Positions 1-12,202 of a DNA stretch of 64,000 nt are shown here, piece by piece. The stretch is from contig OZ022245.1 of the NCBI GenBank assembly GCA_963978895.1, positions 18,826,914 through 18,890,913 on the forward strand, read 5' to 3'. How positions within the stretch are numbered: position 1 is the stretch's first letter; the number at the start of each line of letters is the position of its first letter. This stretch comes from Erpobdella octoculata. Lineage: Eukaryota > Annelida > Clitellata > Hirudinida > Erpobdellidae. The notes below the pieces were generated by a model, which saw only the letters and a program-made list of their open reading frames with translations, did no database searches and had not been told where the DNA came from. Both the position numbers and the translations under genes were made by a program.

Positions 1-1640
1 ATACTGTTGCAACATTTCTATCACAAAATTTGGAACATGATGCGATCTGAGAGTTCTCCACAACATTTGGTGACGAACGGCTCCATAAGCATTGGCAAAG
101 TCTAACCAGACAATGTGCAAGCTGAGACGATTTTCTTTAGCTCTTTTCAATGCTTCCCAGATCACTGACGAATGTTCGATGCATCCTGGTACTCCTGGCA
201 CTCCTCCCTTCTGAACAGACCTGTCGATGTAATTGTTTTGAATTACATAGCTTGTCAGTCTCCGAGCAAGGACAGCAAAAAATATCTTTCCCTCGACGTT
301 TAACAATGAAATTGGGCGAAACTGATGTATTTCCTTCGAGTCTTTTTCTTTCGGAATAAAGATACCTTCTGCTCTTTGCCATTCGCTTTCAATTCTTCTT
401 CTTTCCCAAGAGCCCACGAGTAGAGAATGCAATAATCTCAATACTTCTGGGCATTTTTTGTAGACGAGATATGGCACCCCATTTGGTCCAGGAGCAGATC
501 TGTTTCTTGTTCTGTAGAGAAATTGAGTAACTTCGAGTAACGAAATCATGCCTTCTCTGAAAGAAAATATTGGAAGTGGGATTTCTGGAAGATCGGTTCT
601 TTCTTCCAACTGCTGATCTCCACGCGGGTCACGGAATGCGGACCGAAAATATTCATCGAGCGTTGCTTTGTCTGCTTGAAGCGTTCCTGACTTGGGTGGG
701 TCCAGTAAATTTCTTCCATATTTGAATGGGTCTTTGATGAACTGAAACCTGGCATTTCTCTGATCTCTTTTCTTTATCCGAAAACGCTCGGCCTTCATTA
801 GGGCAGACAAACGACGCCCCAAACTCTGCCGCAGCTCTGCGAGACCAGCTTTTTCATTTTCCTGGGCTCTTTTCCACCGCTTTCGTAACAGTTTCTTTTC
901 TCTCTTCAGCTGATTGATTTCTCTTTGTCGTCTAGAAATCATGCCTTCATTGTTTCCAACCTGACGTTTTTGTTTCACACCAAACAATTCAATGCTTTTT
1001 TCGTAAATAACATCAGTGAAGTCTTTCATACTGAAATTTGATGAATTTCTTGAACGTGTTTTGAGAAGTTTTGAGAGTGTTTCGTCCAACTTTTTCCATG
1101 CAATTGTATCTCCTGCTGCAGGAAAATCAATTTTTGGCCTAGGGTGACTGATTTCTACTTCCGGATTCACATCTTGAACTGCGTCGGGGCTGTGGTTGGC
1201 CTCCGGCCCGGCAATGTTCGACGTTTTACCTGCATTAATATCTGATGCAGGACGTTGACGGAATTCGGTTAAGCAGCCCATTTTCGTTCTGTGGACTTTC
1301 ATTCCACGGATCGTCTTGAAACTCCTACCGCAAACACACTCGTGAAGCATACCCCCATTAGGGTCCGTTGAAGAAGCAGGGTCGTTGTCCAAAGGTCCGG
1401 ATGTGAGTTCATCATTCTCCCCCTCCTTTCGGTTGGAACTCTGGGGGCATTTCGTAGTATAAGATGAAGCGGCATTTGAACGGATTGTACTTCGGCTAAG
1501 CCAGGCCTGATACCCGTGAAGTTCTCGTCTTTCCGAGAGGTCACTTGTCTTTCCAAGTGTCAACGGTCTTTCCCAGTTGCCAACGGTCTTTCCCAGTTGT
1601 CACCGGTCTTTCCCGGTTGCCAAATGGCTTAATACCTCAT
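1..1640 (-). mobile_element. R2/HERO-type non-LTR retrotransposon, copy A (5' part, runs off the left edge)
   Basis: Read right to left, this encodes the amino-terminal part of a single-ORF retrotransposon. A zinc finger of the form CVCGRSFKTIRGMKVH...C lies near 1270-1345. A basic coiled region follows (about 770-950), then the linker SAPGPNGVPYLVY and the first reverse transcriptase blocks (FRPISLLNVEGKIFFAVLA, GCIEHSSVIWEA), up to the window edge. I read codons at 480-660 and 1280-1560 and found no stop, so the copy may be intact; the rest was not fully checked. Upstream of the finger (about 1552-1620) a 19-20 bp unit containing GGGAAAGACCG is repeated about four times. Bases 1-477 are repeated at 3792-4268. 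The family uses target-primed reverse transcription with a restriction-like endonuclease. Confidence 0.85.
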
Positions 1641-4268
1641 AAATGTGTTTTAACTCTTTGCGAGCTTTCGTCGCCGAAGGTCTTCAGAAGAAGAACCTCT
1701 CATTTTTAGCGTTTCTGCCCTTAAACTTCTTGACGCTTTTAAGAGAGAGGTGGGCCCACGTCCGTTGATCAGGCGGACGGCCTTCGGCGAGAAAAATTTC
1801 CAAATTCTTAACTTGAAACACGAAAATTCAAAGTTCAGCAGAAAACTGTTCGAAACAAAACTTGAAATCGCCGGAACGATTATCGCCCAATGTAAACAAG
1901 GCTAAACCATTTCGTGTGCATCTTGTAGCGCTTTCTTTTTTCTATTAGCGAAAATCCAAAAAGATGCAGCTTCAGCTGTCTGGGAGATCTCCTTGATGGC
2001 TCGAGTTTTTTCTCGGTTTGAAAAACCAAGAGCTTTCAGCAGTTTTAACATTGAGCTGCTAACCAACCCTCGAACGCCAACCTCGACTGCAAAAATTTCA
2101 GTCCTGAACCCTTTGGCATTCAAATCACATGCTAAATCCCTATATCTCTCCTCTTTGAAAATATTGCTAGATTCCATGTTACTTTCCCATGGCACAGAGA
2201 GTTCAATCAGGAACATTGTCTTGGCCAAGTCAGAATATACAATTATATCCGGCTTTAAGCCGCTAGATCTCACGGCTTCTGGAAATTTTCTTTCGCCATC
2301 CAAATCAGCCGAAACCGACCAATCGTCGGCAGCACCCATCACACATTCAAAGTCTCTTGTAGATCTGAACCTGTGGAACTTCAGATTGCCTTCTCTCAAA
2401 AAGTAGATTTTCCTTTTCTGCTGTATTCCTCTTGTCTTTGCTTTCTTACACGCTTCTTTGACGAAGTCAAGCAATTTTCGGAGTACTTGGTTATGACGCC
2501 AAGTGTACCTCCCGTGTGAAAGTGAAAACGAACAACAGGAAAGAACGTGAATGAGAGTCTCCGATTGCCCGCATAACATGCACGAATCATCGTCTTTCAA
2601 CTTCCATCTTCGAAGATTGCTGGATGACGGCAGTTGATCATAAACAGATCTAATCAAAAAAGACAAACGTAGTGGTGTGTATTGCCAAATGTCTTTCCAA
2701 GAAAGTGAACGCTGAACAGCATTTTCCCATGTCGTTTAGTCTCCTTGTTGAGATAACTGAACAAACTTAATCATTCTCTGGGACTCGATAGCTTTCTTTC
2801 TTTCCTGAATGACCAGACTTGTTCGTTCACTGGTGCTGGCTTTTGACCACCAAATTCGATGGGTTGACCCGAGACCCCGTTTGTCCTGTTGAACTGCCCC
2901 AACTCTTTCTGTCCAACGTAAAGAGGCTTCAGCTTCTGCGATCTCCTTTCTGGCTACCCATTTCTTTCCGGACTTTACAAGAGGTCCCATCTCCACAATT
3001 CTTTGATCCGAAGAGTTATCCAGCATTAGTTGCGTACGGATCTTGTTTATCTTAAACTCCTCAACCAAAGACTTCAGTGGCAACCTCAGCTTGGCAGTCT
3101 TGCTGTACAAAGCTACCGAAGAAAATCCCGGAGGCAGACCCAACCATTTCCTTGTAAATTTATTCATCCTCCTTTCTAGCTTTTCTACCAATGGTAAGCT
3201 CATCTCATACATTGATAGAGGCCAAAGCAATCTCGGTAATAGAACAAACTGAAGCAACCACAATTTGAACCTGCTCTGGAGTGGGGCCGCATCAATTTTC
3301 TTCATATCTTCAAATGCCGATCGAAGAACCTCAGAACACCGTCCAGTGTCGTTAAACGAATCGTCATACCACCTTCCCAGGCTCTTAACCGGTTCTTCTC
3401 TCAATGTTGGGATCCTGTTGCCAGCAACTGAAAACGTCACGTTGTCGTCGATCTTGCCTCGTCGCAGAGATAAGCTTCTTGACTTGGTTGCCTTGAAACT
3501 CATGCCGCACCATGATAGCAGCCCGCTGAATGCATCAAGAGCTCGTCGCATTGAGATACATTTGTTTAGAACCAAAGTTGTATCATCCATGAAGGCCTTC
3601 ACCGATGGCATCAAGATACCTTTGCCAACGTAAGCTTCTTCCACGCGAGAACCCACTGCATTCAGAAGCAGCTGCATCGCTAATACGAAGAGAATGGGTG
3701 AAATTGAGCAGCCCATTGCTATGCCAACCTCTAACTGGAACCATTCTGTTGAACAGGAGGACGTAGACAATCTCAATTTGAAATGTCCGAAATACTGTTG
3801 CAACATTTCTATCACAAAATTTGGAACATGATGCGATCTGAGAGTTCTCCACAACATTTGGTGACGAACGGCTCCATAAGCATTGGCAAAGTCTAACCAG
3901 ACAATGTGCAAGCTGAGACGATTTTCTTTAGCTCTTTTCAATGCTTCCCAGATCACTGACGAATGTTCGATGCATCCTGGTACTCCTGGCACTCCTCCCT
4001 TCTGAACAGACCTGTCGATGTAATTGTTTTGAATTACATAGCTTGTCAGTCTCCGAGCAAGGACAGCAAAAAATATCTTTCCCTCGACGTTTAACAATGA
4101 AATTGGGCGAAACTGATGTATTTCCTTCGAGTCTTTTTCTTTCGGAATAAAGATACCTTCTGCTCTTTGCCATTCGCTTTCAATTCTTCTTCTTTCCCAA
4201 GAGCCCACGAGTAGAGAATGCAATAATCTCAATACTTCTGGGCATTTTTTGTAGACGAGATATGGCAC
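1641..4268 (-). mobile_element. R2/HERO-type non-LTR retrotransposon, copy B (5'-truncated, one nonsense codon)
   Basis: The reverse transcriptase runs from 4268 down to 2736 with the catalytic FMDD motif, and the carboxy-terminal part runs 2735 down to 1902. That part holds a CMLC...H...C zinc knuckle and a restriction-like endonuclease (KPDIIVYS...IELSVPWESNM). A TAA at 2736-2738 separates them where the related copy C has Trp, so this ORF is broken. The 3' UTR (about 1640-1900) resembles that of copy C. The 5' end is cut inside the RT and joins (CATA)n at 4269; any longer open frame to the right is only translated microsatellite (IHTYIHTY). Copy A starts immediately downstream, so B and A lie head to tail. 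Confidence 0.9.
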
Positions 4269-4295
4269 CCCATACATACATACATACATACATAC

Positions 4296-4326
<31 letters not shown>

Positions 4327-5382
4327 TGTATGTATGTATGTATGTATGTATGTATGTATGTATGTATGTATGTATGTATGTATGTATGTATGTATGTATG
4401 TATGTATGTATGTATGTATGTATGTATGTATGTATGTATGTATGTATGTATGTATGTATGTATGTATGTATGTATGTATGTATGTATGTATGTATGTATG
4501 TATGTATGCCTGCATGTATGTATGTATGTGCGTATGTATGTGTGTATGTATGTATGTGTATGTGCATGTATGTGTGTCTGTGTGTGTGTGTTTATGTATG
4601 TATGTATGCATGTATGTATGAATGTATGTATGTATGTATGTATGTATGTATGTATGTATGTATGTATGTATATATGTATGTGTATTTTACAATATTTCGG
4701 CACTAATTGCTCATTCAAAGTATGTATGTATGTATGTATGTATGTATGTATGTATGTATGTATGTATGTATGTATGTATGTATGTATGTATGTATGTATG
4801 TATGTATGTATGTATGTATGTATGTATGTATGTATGTATGTATGTATGTATGTATGTATGTATGTATGTATGTATGTATGTATGTATGTATGTATGTATG
4901 TATGTATGTATGTATGTATGTATGTATGTATGTATGTATGTATGTATGTATGTATGTATGTATGTATGTATGTATGTATGTATGTGAAAACTCTTCGAGC
5001 AAGTTCGTCAGAGGTCTTCAGAGGAAGACCCTCCCAGCGTTTCGGCCCTTTTCCTGACGCTACCACGGGAGGGCGGGCCACGACCGTTGATCAGACGGCC
5101 GCCCCCTGACGAAATTTGTATGCCTGCATGTATGTATGTATGTGCGTATGTATGTGTGTATGTATGTATGTGTATGTGCATGTATGTGTGTCTGTGTGTG
5201 TGTGTTTATGTATGTATGTATGCATGTATGTATGAATGTATGTATGTATGTATGTATGTATGTATGTATGTATGTATGTATGTATGTATGTATGTATGTA
5301 TGTATGTATGTATGTATGTATGTATGTATGTATATATGTATGTGTATTTTACAATATTTCGGCACTAATTGCTCATTCAAAG
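4269..5382. repeat. (TATG)n arrays with Helitron spacer and duplicated block
   Basis: Long TATG/CATA arrays (4298-4505, 4622-4670, 4722-4984, 5230-5330) with degenerate TGTG-rich stretches. A short CATA-to-TATG flip lies at 4270-4298. The block beginning TATGCCTGCATG at about 4503 recurs at about 5117, each copy ending in the same ~36-bp spacer (TTTTACAATATTTCGGCAC at about 4686 and 5347). The same spacer, diverged, occurs inside a Helitron at about 11810. The arrays are therefore best read as internal Helitron sequence. All long ORFs here (YVCM or IHTY repeats) are artefacts. Confidence 0.9.
4984..5117 (-). mobile_element. 3' UTR fragment of an R2/HERO-type element
   Basis: About 134 bp nearly identical to the 3' end of copy C (7658-7790), sharing TCTTCAGAGGAAGACCCTCC and TTGATCAGACGGCCGCC. 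It is flanked on both sides by TATG repeats. It is best explained as a strongly 5'-truncated insertion, and it shows that the family lands in TATG microsatellite. Confidence 0.8.
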
Positions 5383-7068
5383 TAGAGGTGTGCACGGTAG
5401 TGGGGACGGCGGGAATACCGCGGATTTTGCGGTAATTCCGCGGAAATGGGGACGAACGAGGTGGGGATACCGCGGTATTGGGGACGACTTTGCGGGGTTA
5501 CCGCGGGGATGGAAAAAAACGTTGCGGGACTACCGCGGGGATGGGGACGAGTTTTTGCGGTATCACCACAAAATTAAAATTATTTTATTTTATAAAAAAT
5601 AATTATTTTTTACTTTACCGAAAATGTATCAAGTAATAATTATCATTGCTAACGTTTTTTAATCTTGGCAACGCGCCGTTGTTTATCGCTGATAATGAAT
5701 TACCGAAAGTTTTCGAGTCGTAGGTTGCATTATTTGTTTAATTTTCGAAATCGTAGTTCGAATTTCAAGTTAAATATGGAAAAGGCTGACATTCAAAAAT
5801 TAGTTAACTCCAACAGTGATCGTGTCAGTACATACGAATGTGACAAAGGAAAGAGTGTTGTTTGGAAGTCATTCAAGCTAGTCAGAGTAGTAACGATAAC
5901 GCATTCGTTAAATGTGAAAAATGCAACAATCTTGCGATGGTACCAGTGGGTTAAGCACTCACATCGATTTTTGTATGTCACAATCACCAGTGCCACAGAA
6001 GAGTCTGTTGTCATATACAGATCTACAAAAGCTGGTAGATGACATAACAGTAAATTCTGAGCCACAAGATGACTTTTCAGAACAACAACCCGTCAAAAAA
6101 AGAAAACTTGACGACTTTTATGCCAGCTTGTACACCACAACGTCAACAAGTTCATTTTCGAATGAAGTAAGTTTTATTATTAAATTATCTTTATATTAAA
6201 AGCAAGAAAGTTTTTTTTAGACTGGTTCATTGTTATTCATTACTTTTGCTTACATGAGCAACTAGTTTCACAATGTTAATTATTTTTATAAGGTTGCTGA
6301 CTATTTGGCATTAAAGGAAGAAGGTGTAAAAGGTGATTTGCTCAGTTTTTGGGAAAAAAACTCAAAGAAATGGCCAAAACTATCCCAAGTCACAGAAAAA
6401 AATATTTTGAGTGTGCCAGCAGCAAGCACATCCTCTGAAAGAGTATTTTCAATGGGTGGACTAACAATAAATGATAGACGAACTCAGCTAAGTGAAAAAA
6501 ACGTCGATGGACTTTTATTTATTCATGGTCTCAAATAAATTGTATTGATTCCTATTACAGTGTAATTACAATTATATATATATAATATCACTAGTAATGG
6601 TGACCATAACACCCTCTTTTCTAATTTAATTAATAACCCAAACATTACATTACGTAGACGTTAATTTTAGATATTTCTCGCTCTTGGTATTCTAGTTTAT
6701 GTATTATTTTCGGTCATATTTATTTTATATTTGCTCTTATGATTTCAATGGTAATTAATACATCCCTTTGTTTTATTTTTGCTCTTAATTTTATTGATTT
6801 ATTTTCTTTCTATCTATGTATACTTCGACATTTAAGGCCTTCAATTCTTATCGGTGAAAAACTAACACCTGTATCGACGGAAAACTAACACCAACAATTA
6901 TTATGTTAAATTTAATTTATATTTGCTTCTTTGATTTTAGTCTAAATTAATACCTTCCCTCGCATTTTATTTTGGTCATATTTTATTTTTATCTACGTAC
7001 TTCCACATTTCATTATTTGTTTTTAATCGTCTTTGTTTATGTTCGGTTCCTGTACCGCCGGCCTTTTG

Positions 7069-7118
7069 CTTTTTCTGAAGATGGCTGAAAAAATAGCCGA
7101 AACTTGCAAGTTAAAAAG
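7069..7118 (+). ncRNA. hammerhead ribozyme (Penelope-type, short helix III)
   Basis: Helix I is CTTTTT (7069-7074) with AAAAAG (7113-7118). The core CTGAAGA is at 7075-7081; position 7 of the hammerhead core is variable. Helix II is GGCT/AGCC (7083-7086, 7095-7098), followed by GAAA at 7099-7102. Helix III is the palindrome ACTTGCAAGT, with predicted cleavage after T7112. Short palindromic helix III is known for hammerheads of Penelope-like elements and suggests action as a dimer. Confidence 0.8.
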
Positions 7119-7272
7119 TAATAAAGATTTGTATAATCGGGCGTTCTTTGAACAACTTCGTGGGCGAGTTAAATTACGTGAACTATCTCATATAATAGAA
7201 AAAGTTTGCAACAAAACTTGGTCAATAAAATTTAACCGAGCCTGTATCGACGAAAAATTAACACCTAATTAT

Positions 7273-7303
<31 letters not shown>

Positions 7304-7304
7304 A
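7081..7304 (+). mobile_element. Penelope-like 5' module: leader peptide ending in (TA)n
   Basis: From the ATG at 7081 a frame starts MAEKIAETCKL and continues to a conserved block (KTWSIKFNRACIDEKLTPNY), then breaks into (TA)n at 7277-7304. The pattern [A/T]K-W-[x]-[x]-F-N/L-x-x-C-[L/I]-x-x-x-[L/I]-x-P-x-[Y/F] recurs near 12350, 28750, 29130, 40710, 45000, 53260 and 63880. It resembles the amino-terminal region of Penelope-like ORFs. No RT follows, so the module is nonautonomous or truncated. Confidence 0.7.
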
Positions 7305-7568
7305 ACACTTAAGTTAAAAATAATGACTAGTACAGGATTGAATAAAAATTGGGAATAAACGGTGCGGGGACGGATGGGGATGGGGATGAAAGATTTATGG
7401 TCTGCGGGGATGGTTGGGGATGGGGATGAAACACTGCGGGGACGGTTGGGGATGGGGACGATCATGGCGGGGATGGATGGGGATGGGGATGACACTTACG
7501 GGGACGGTTGGGGATGGGGACGAAAAGTCATCCCCGCGCACACCTCTAATTCAAAGTATGTATGTATG

Positions 7569-7599
<31 letters not shown>

Positions 7600-7656
7600 G
7601 TATGTATGTATGTATGTATGTATGTATTTATGTATGTATGTATGTATGTATGTATG

Positions 7657-10600
7657 TGAAAACTCTTCTTCGAGCAAGTTCGTCAGAGGTCTTCAGAGGA
7701 AGACCCTCCCAGCGTTTCGGCCCTTTTCCTGACGCTACCACGGGAGGGCGGGCCACGACCGTTGATCAGACGGCCGCCTCCTGACGAAATTTGTGTATCA
7801 CATGCCGTTTCCGACCAGAACCAGATAACCGGCAAATCTTCAAAGTACCAGAACCAAGAAGTCATTTTGAAACCGTCAAGCAACTGTAGCAAGATGAGAA
7901 ACTGTCTTTCAAACGCCGGAACTTGAGCATGTAGTAACTGTAGCATCCACCAAACCGCCAGATTCCGATACCGAAAAAAACATTCACCTACGGAACTTCG
8001 AGCCATGCCATCACTTTCACCAAACGAGAAACACCACAAACCATAATGGCAGGAAACATTGTTTCGATTATTTTCTAAACGCCAGCAACTTTCCTTCTAT
8101 TGCAAACAACCGAAACTTTCGCCGGCAGCCATAACGCGACTTTGTCCCTGAACTTGTAAACAAAGGAGGAGCTAACACTGTTGTACGGAAGCCAGAAGTG
8201 GCTGTTTAAATTTATTATCTCCTTTTTCATTCCTTTGCATCCATATCCAAAAAGAAGCTGTTTCTGCTCTTTCAGCTATTTTCTTGATAGCTTGAGTTTT
8301 TTTCCGACCCGACATTCCGAGAGCCACAAGCAATTTGACGAGTGAGCGACCGGCTAAACCCCTGGCGCCTACTTCAACTGGAAAAATCTCGACTCTATAT
8401 CCCGCACGCTCCAAATCTTGGGCAAGGATTCTGTAACGCTCTTCTTTCAAGATATTTGAGGCTTCCATGTTGCTTTCCCATGGCACTGTCAATTCGATGA
8501 ACAGCAACGTCTTGGCCAAACTGGAAAAAATGACAATGTCCGGTCTCAATCCGCTGCTGCGAACCAATTCCGGAAAGCAGTCTTCATCTTTTAAGTCTGC
8601 TGATATCCTCCAGTCATTTGCCGCATCAAGCAACGATTCTCTTCTCGTACTTGCCTTTCTGCGGCCCAAGTGCTGCAAGCCTTCTCTCAAGAAATAAACT
8701 TTTCTTCTGGGGCACAACTGCATCGAATTGGCTAGTCTGCAGTTCTCCTTGATAATGCCCAGTATCTCTCTTAGAACCTCATTGTGGCGCCACGTGTATC
8801 TTCCCTTTGCCAAAGCATACGGACAACATGAGAGAATATGAATCAGAGTTTCTGTTTTTTCACACAGCTTGCAGGCTTCATTTTCAAGCTTTCCCCACTT
8901 CACTAAGTTCGAAGCTGTCGGCATCGCTCTAATCACAAAAGATAGGCGGATGGGCGAGTAACGCCACAAATCATTCCATGTCATCGGATGTTGAACTGCC
9001 GCCTCCCATCTAGTCCAATCGCCCTGTTGCGACATCTGAGCACCTAACTGCACTCTTTCCAACTCCATTGCTCGCCTTCTGTCTTGAATAATCAGGTTTG
9101 TCCTTTCCTGCGACGAGGCCTTAGACCACCACACATGATGGAACCAACCCAGACCGAGCCGTCCCGGCTGCACTGCTCCGAGCTTTTCAGACCATTGCAA
9201 AGATCCCTCGGCTTCACGGATGTCCCTCCATGCAGTCCAGCCTTTTCCCGATCCAACTGATGGGCCCACATTCACGATACATGGGTCTTGCTGGATTGTT
9301 GGGATTTCGCAACCAGCCACCGAGAATGAGACAAAACCATCAATCTCTCCATGTCGCAAAGAAAGGCTTCTCGATTTGGTTGGCTTGAACTTCATTCCAC
9401 ACCAGGACAACAAGTCGTTGAAATTTTGAAGAATACGGCGCATTTCGCCGCAGTGATTCAAGATAAGAGTAGTGTCGTCCATGAAGGCTTTTATTGATGG
9501 CATGAAAATTCCTTTTCCCAGGTAAACATCCTGAACCCGAGATGCAATCGAACCGAGCAATAATTGCATAGCCAGAACAAATAGGATGGGAGAAATTGAA
9601 CACCCCATAGCGATTCCGACCCGCAAGTTGAACCACTCTGTGGAGCACGTCGATGTTGACAGACGTAGCCTAAAACGGCGAAAATACTGTTGCAGAACAT
9701 CGATGAGGAATTCTGGAACATTGTGCCTTTTGAGTGTCTTCCAGAGCAATTGATGGCGAACAGTCCCGTACGCGTTTGCTAAATCAAGCCAGACCACATG
9801 CAGGCTGAGTTGGTTTTGTTTTGCTATTTTGATGGCCTCCCAAATCATGGATGAGTGCTCGATACATCCCGGTACTGCGGGGACTCCTCCTTTTTGCACG
9901 GATCTGTCAATGTACTCATTACGAATTGCAAAATCCGTGAGCCTCTTGGCCAGAACAGCGAAAAATATTTTTCCCTCCACGTTCAAAAGTGAGATTGGTC
10001 GGAATTGGTTGATATTGACCGAATCTTTTTCTTTGGGGATAAAAACTCCCTCCGCCTTTTGCCATTCCCTATATACGCATCTAGATCGCCATGCAATCTT
10101 TAAACGGTTGCAGAGCAGCTTTTGCACGCCTGGACATCTCTTGTATAACTAATATGGAATGCCGTTGGGACCTGGGGCAGATTTGTTCCTCGTTTTTTTT
10201 AGAAACTGAGATACTTCATTCATCTTTATCTCTCCACCGTCGAAAGCCACTTTCGGCAACAGTACTTCGGGAAAATCGGTTCTTTCCGGCAGCTCTGAAT
10301 CGCTAAGAGGATCTTTGAACGCCAAACGGAAGTGCTCATCTAATTCTTGTTTTGTCGCTCGAAGAGTGCCAGATTTTGGTGGATCCAGCAAACTTTTTCC
10401 GAAGCAAAATGGATTTTCCATGAATTTGCATCTGGCTTTCTTCTGCTCACTTTTCTTTTTCCGGAGTCTTTCTGCAGCCCTGAGAGCCCGGAGCCGATTT
10501 TTTACATCCCGCCACAGTTCAGACAGACCAACTTTTTCGACCCCCTCTGCGATTCTCCATTGTCGCCTGAGTTTCTTTCGCTCCTTCTTTAATTTTTCAA

Positions 10601-11256
10601 TTTCTCTCTGCCGTCTGGATACTGCTGCATGCGTGTGAACCGGGTTTTTCTGGACCACACCAAATGAATCAAAACATTTTTTGTAGATAATTTCTGAGAA
10701 GGTTTTCATATCGAGTTGTGGATTCTCTCTCAACTGGGCTTTGAGTAATCTCGTCAACTCCAAGTCTAATGTTGACCAAGCTGAAGTGTCAATTGCTTTC
10801 GGAAATTTAATTCTTGTCTTGGGTTCTGAATTTACATCTGCTTCTGAATCGGAGACTTTGTCGGGGCTGTGGTTAGCTTCCGGCCCGGCGTAGTCAGACG
10901 TGTTACCTGCCTCCTTGGTTGATGCAGAGCGTTGATTGATAGCAGTTTGACAACCCATTTTAGTTTTATGAACATTCATTCCGCGAATTGACTTAAATCT
11001 TCTTCCACAAACACATTCAGTTCCTCCGTCGAAAGCAATCTGTGGAACATGGATGGGTTCTGGAACTTCTTGAGCCGACGAAACTGAGCCCGCACTGAGA
11101 GATGATGGGCGGCGAACAGAAGCGGGAAGACATCCCATTTTTGTTCTGTGAACTTTCATTCCTCGGACTGTCTTAAAGCTTTTTCCACACACACACAACA
11201 CGGGCAAACCCCCATCAGGGTTCCTTGGAAAAGCCGGTTCATCATCCTGTAGTCCT
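7657..11256 (-). mobile_element. R2/HERO-type non-LTR retrotransposon, copy C (near full length)
   Basis: One frame covers about 11256 down to 8172, interrupted by a single TAG at 10149-10151 in the Y-[L/V]-V-Y-K segment that copy A keeps open. Order: two zinc fingers (CVCGKSFKTVRGMKVH...C near 11180; CVCGRRFKSIRGMNVH...C near 11000), a basic coiled region, RT blocks (FRPISLLNVEG, VWLDLANAYGTVRHQ, GIAMGCSISPILF, AFMDDTTLIL), a CKLC...H...C knuckle, and a restriction-like endonuclease (RPDIVIFS...IELTVPWESNM). Compared with copy B about 130-150 residues are missing in frame after IPTIQQDP (about 9290), covering the RT thumb. The 3' UTR runs to 7658. Both ends abut TATG arrays. Nonsense codon plus thumb deletion make this copy defective. 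Confidence 0.93.
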
Positions 11257-11494
11257 GTATGTATGTATGTATGAATGTATGTATGTATGAATGTATGTAT
11301 GTATGTATGTATGAATGTATGTATGTATGTAGAATCGGATCTAGGGGGGGGGGAACTGAGAGCGAAAAAATGAGCGGGAAAGCGACAGGGAACGGATAAG
11401 GAGCGGGAGCGCAAGCGGGAAGGAAACGGGAGCGAAAAAGAAACGCATTAGGTAAACCTCTAAAAACCCCGGGCAACGCCGGGTGCCCCGCTAG
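11257..11494 (+). mobile_element. Helitron 3' half, interrupted by copy C
   Basis: A (TATG)n/(TATGAATG) remnant (11257-11330) is followed by AGAATCGGATCTAGGG, purine-rich GCGGGAA/GAACGGGAGCG motifs and the Helitron-type 3' end. That end is a GC hairpin (CCCGGGCAACGCCGGG) ending in CTAG at 11491-11494, then T. The segment 11331-11494 is repeated, diverged, at 11912-12084. Copy C appears to have inserted into this Helitron's microsatellite. Confidence 0.8.
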
Positions 11495-11506
11495 TATATA
11501 AATATA

Positions 11507-11772
11507 TCTATATATATAAAAATTAATGTTTGTATATATATATGTCCTTTATGCATTGCTACACCATTCATCCAATCGTAATGAAATTTTCACACAACCT
11601 TGAGAGTCAAGGGGAATCAAATATAGAGAAAAAAATTTGAATTCCGTCACAAAATGAGCGGAGCGGGTGAGCGAGCGGGAAATATATATATATATATATG
11701 TATGTGTGTATGTATGTGTGTATGCATGTATGTGTGTCTGTATGTGTTTATGTATGTATGTATGTATGTATG

Positions 11773-11805
<33 letters not shown>

Positions 11806-12202
11806 GTTTTTTTACAATATTTTGTCACTAAATGCTCATTCAAAGTATGTATGGGTGTGTATGTATCTATGTAGGTATGTATGTATGTATGTCTGTATGT
11901 ATGTATTTGTGTAGAATCGGATCTAGGGGAGGGAACTGAGAGCGAAAGAAAAATGAGCGGGAAAACGACATGGAACGGATAACGACCGGGAGAGGGAGCG
12001 CAAGCGGGAAGGAAACGGGAGCGAAAAAGAAATGCATTATGTAAACCTCTAAAAACCCCGGGCAACGCCGGGTGCCCCCGCTAGAGCGGGAAACGACCGG
12101 GAACGCGACGGGAAAGCGGAGAAGGAAACGGGAGCGAGAGAGAGAGAGACAAACATTAGAAAAACCTCTAAAAACCCCGGGCAACGCCGGGTGACCCCGC
12201 TA

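Larger units (their letters stand above)
5383..7548 (+). mobile_element. hAT DNA transposon with perfect 8-bp TSD, decayed transposase
   Basis: Inverted termini TAGAGGTGTGCACGG and GCGCACACCTCTA are bounded by the perfect direct repeat ATTCAAAG (5375-5382 and 7549-7556), the 8-bp duplication expected for hAT. Subterminal DNA is rich in GGGGATGG/CCGCGG motifs. A decayed BED-type zinc finger (VWKSFKLV, then CEKCNNLA in another frame) lies near 5860-5950. The carboxy-terminal hAT dimerisation segment is at 6305-6538 (WPKLSQ...SVPAASTSSERVFSMGG). The body between them is missing or frameshifted, so this copy cannot be autonomous. A Penelope-like ribozyme module (7033-7304) is nested in its right half. 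The element itself sits in the Helitron spacer between TATG arrays. Confidence 0.92.

Noticed and set aside
137..382. 81-residue frame present twice (137-382 and 3928-4173)
   Set aside because: Shadow of the RT reading frame; it recurs only because the DNA is duplicated.
2736..5081. 781-residue open frame with a long IHTYIHTY amino end
   Set aside because: The amino part is translated (CATA)n and a stray 3' UTR fragment; only the part left of 4268 is retrotransposon RT.
4262..5435. Several long frames of YVCM repeats
   Set aside because: A (TATG)n array has no stops in any frame; there is no composition or motif of a real protein.
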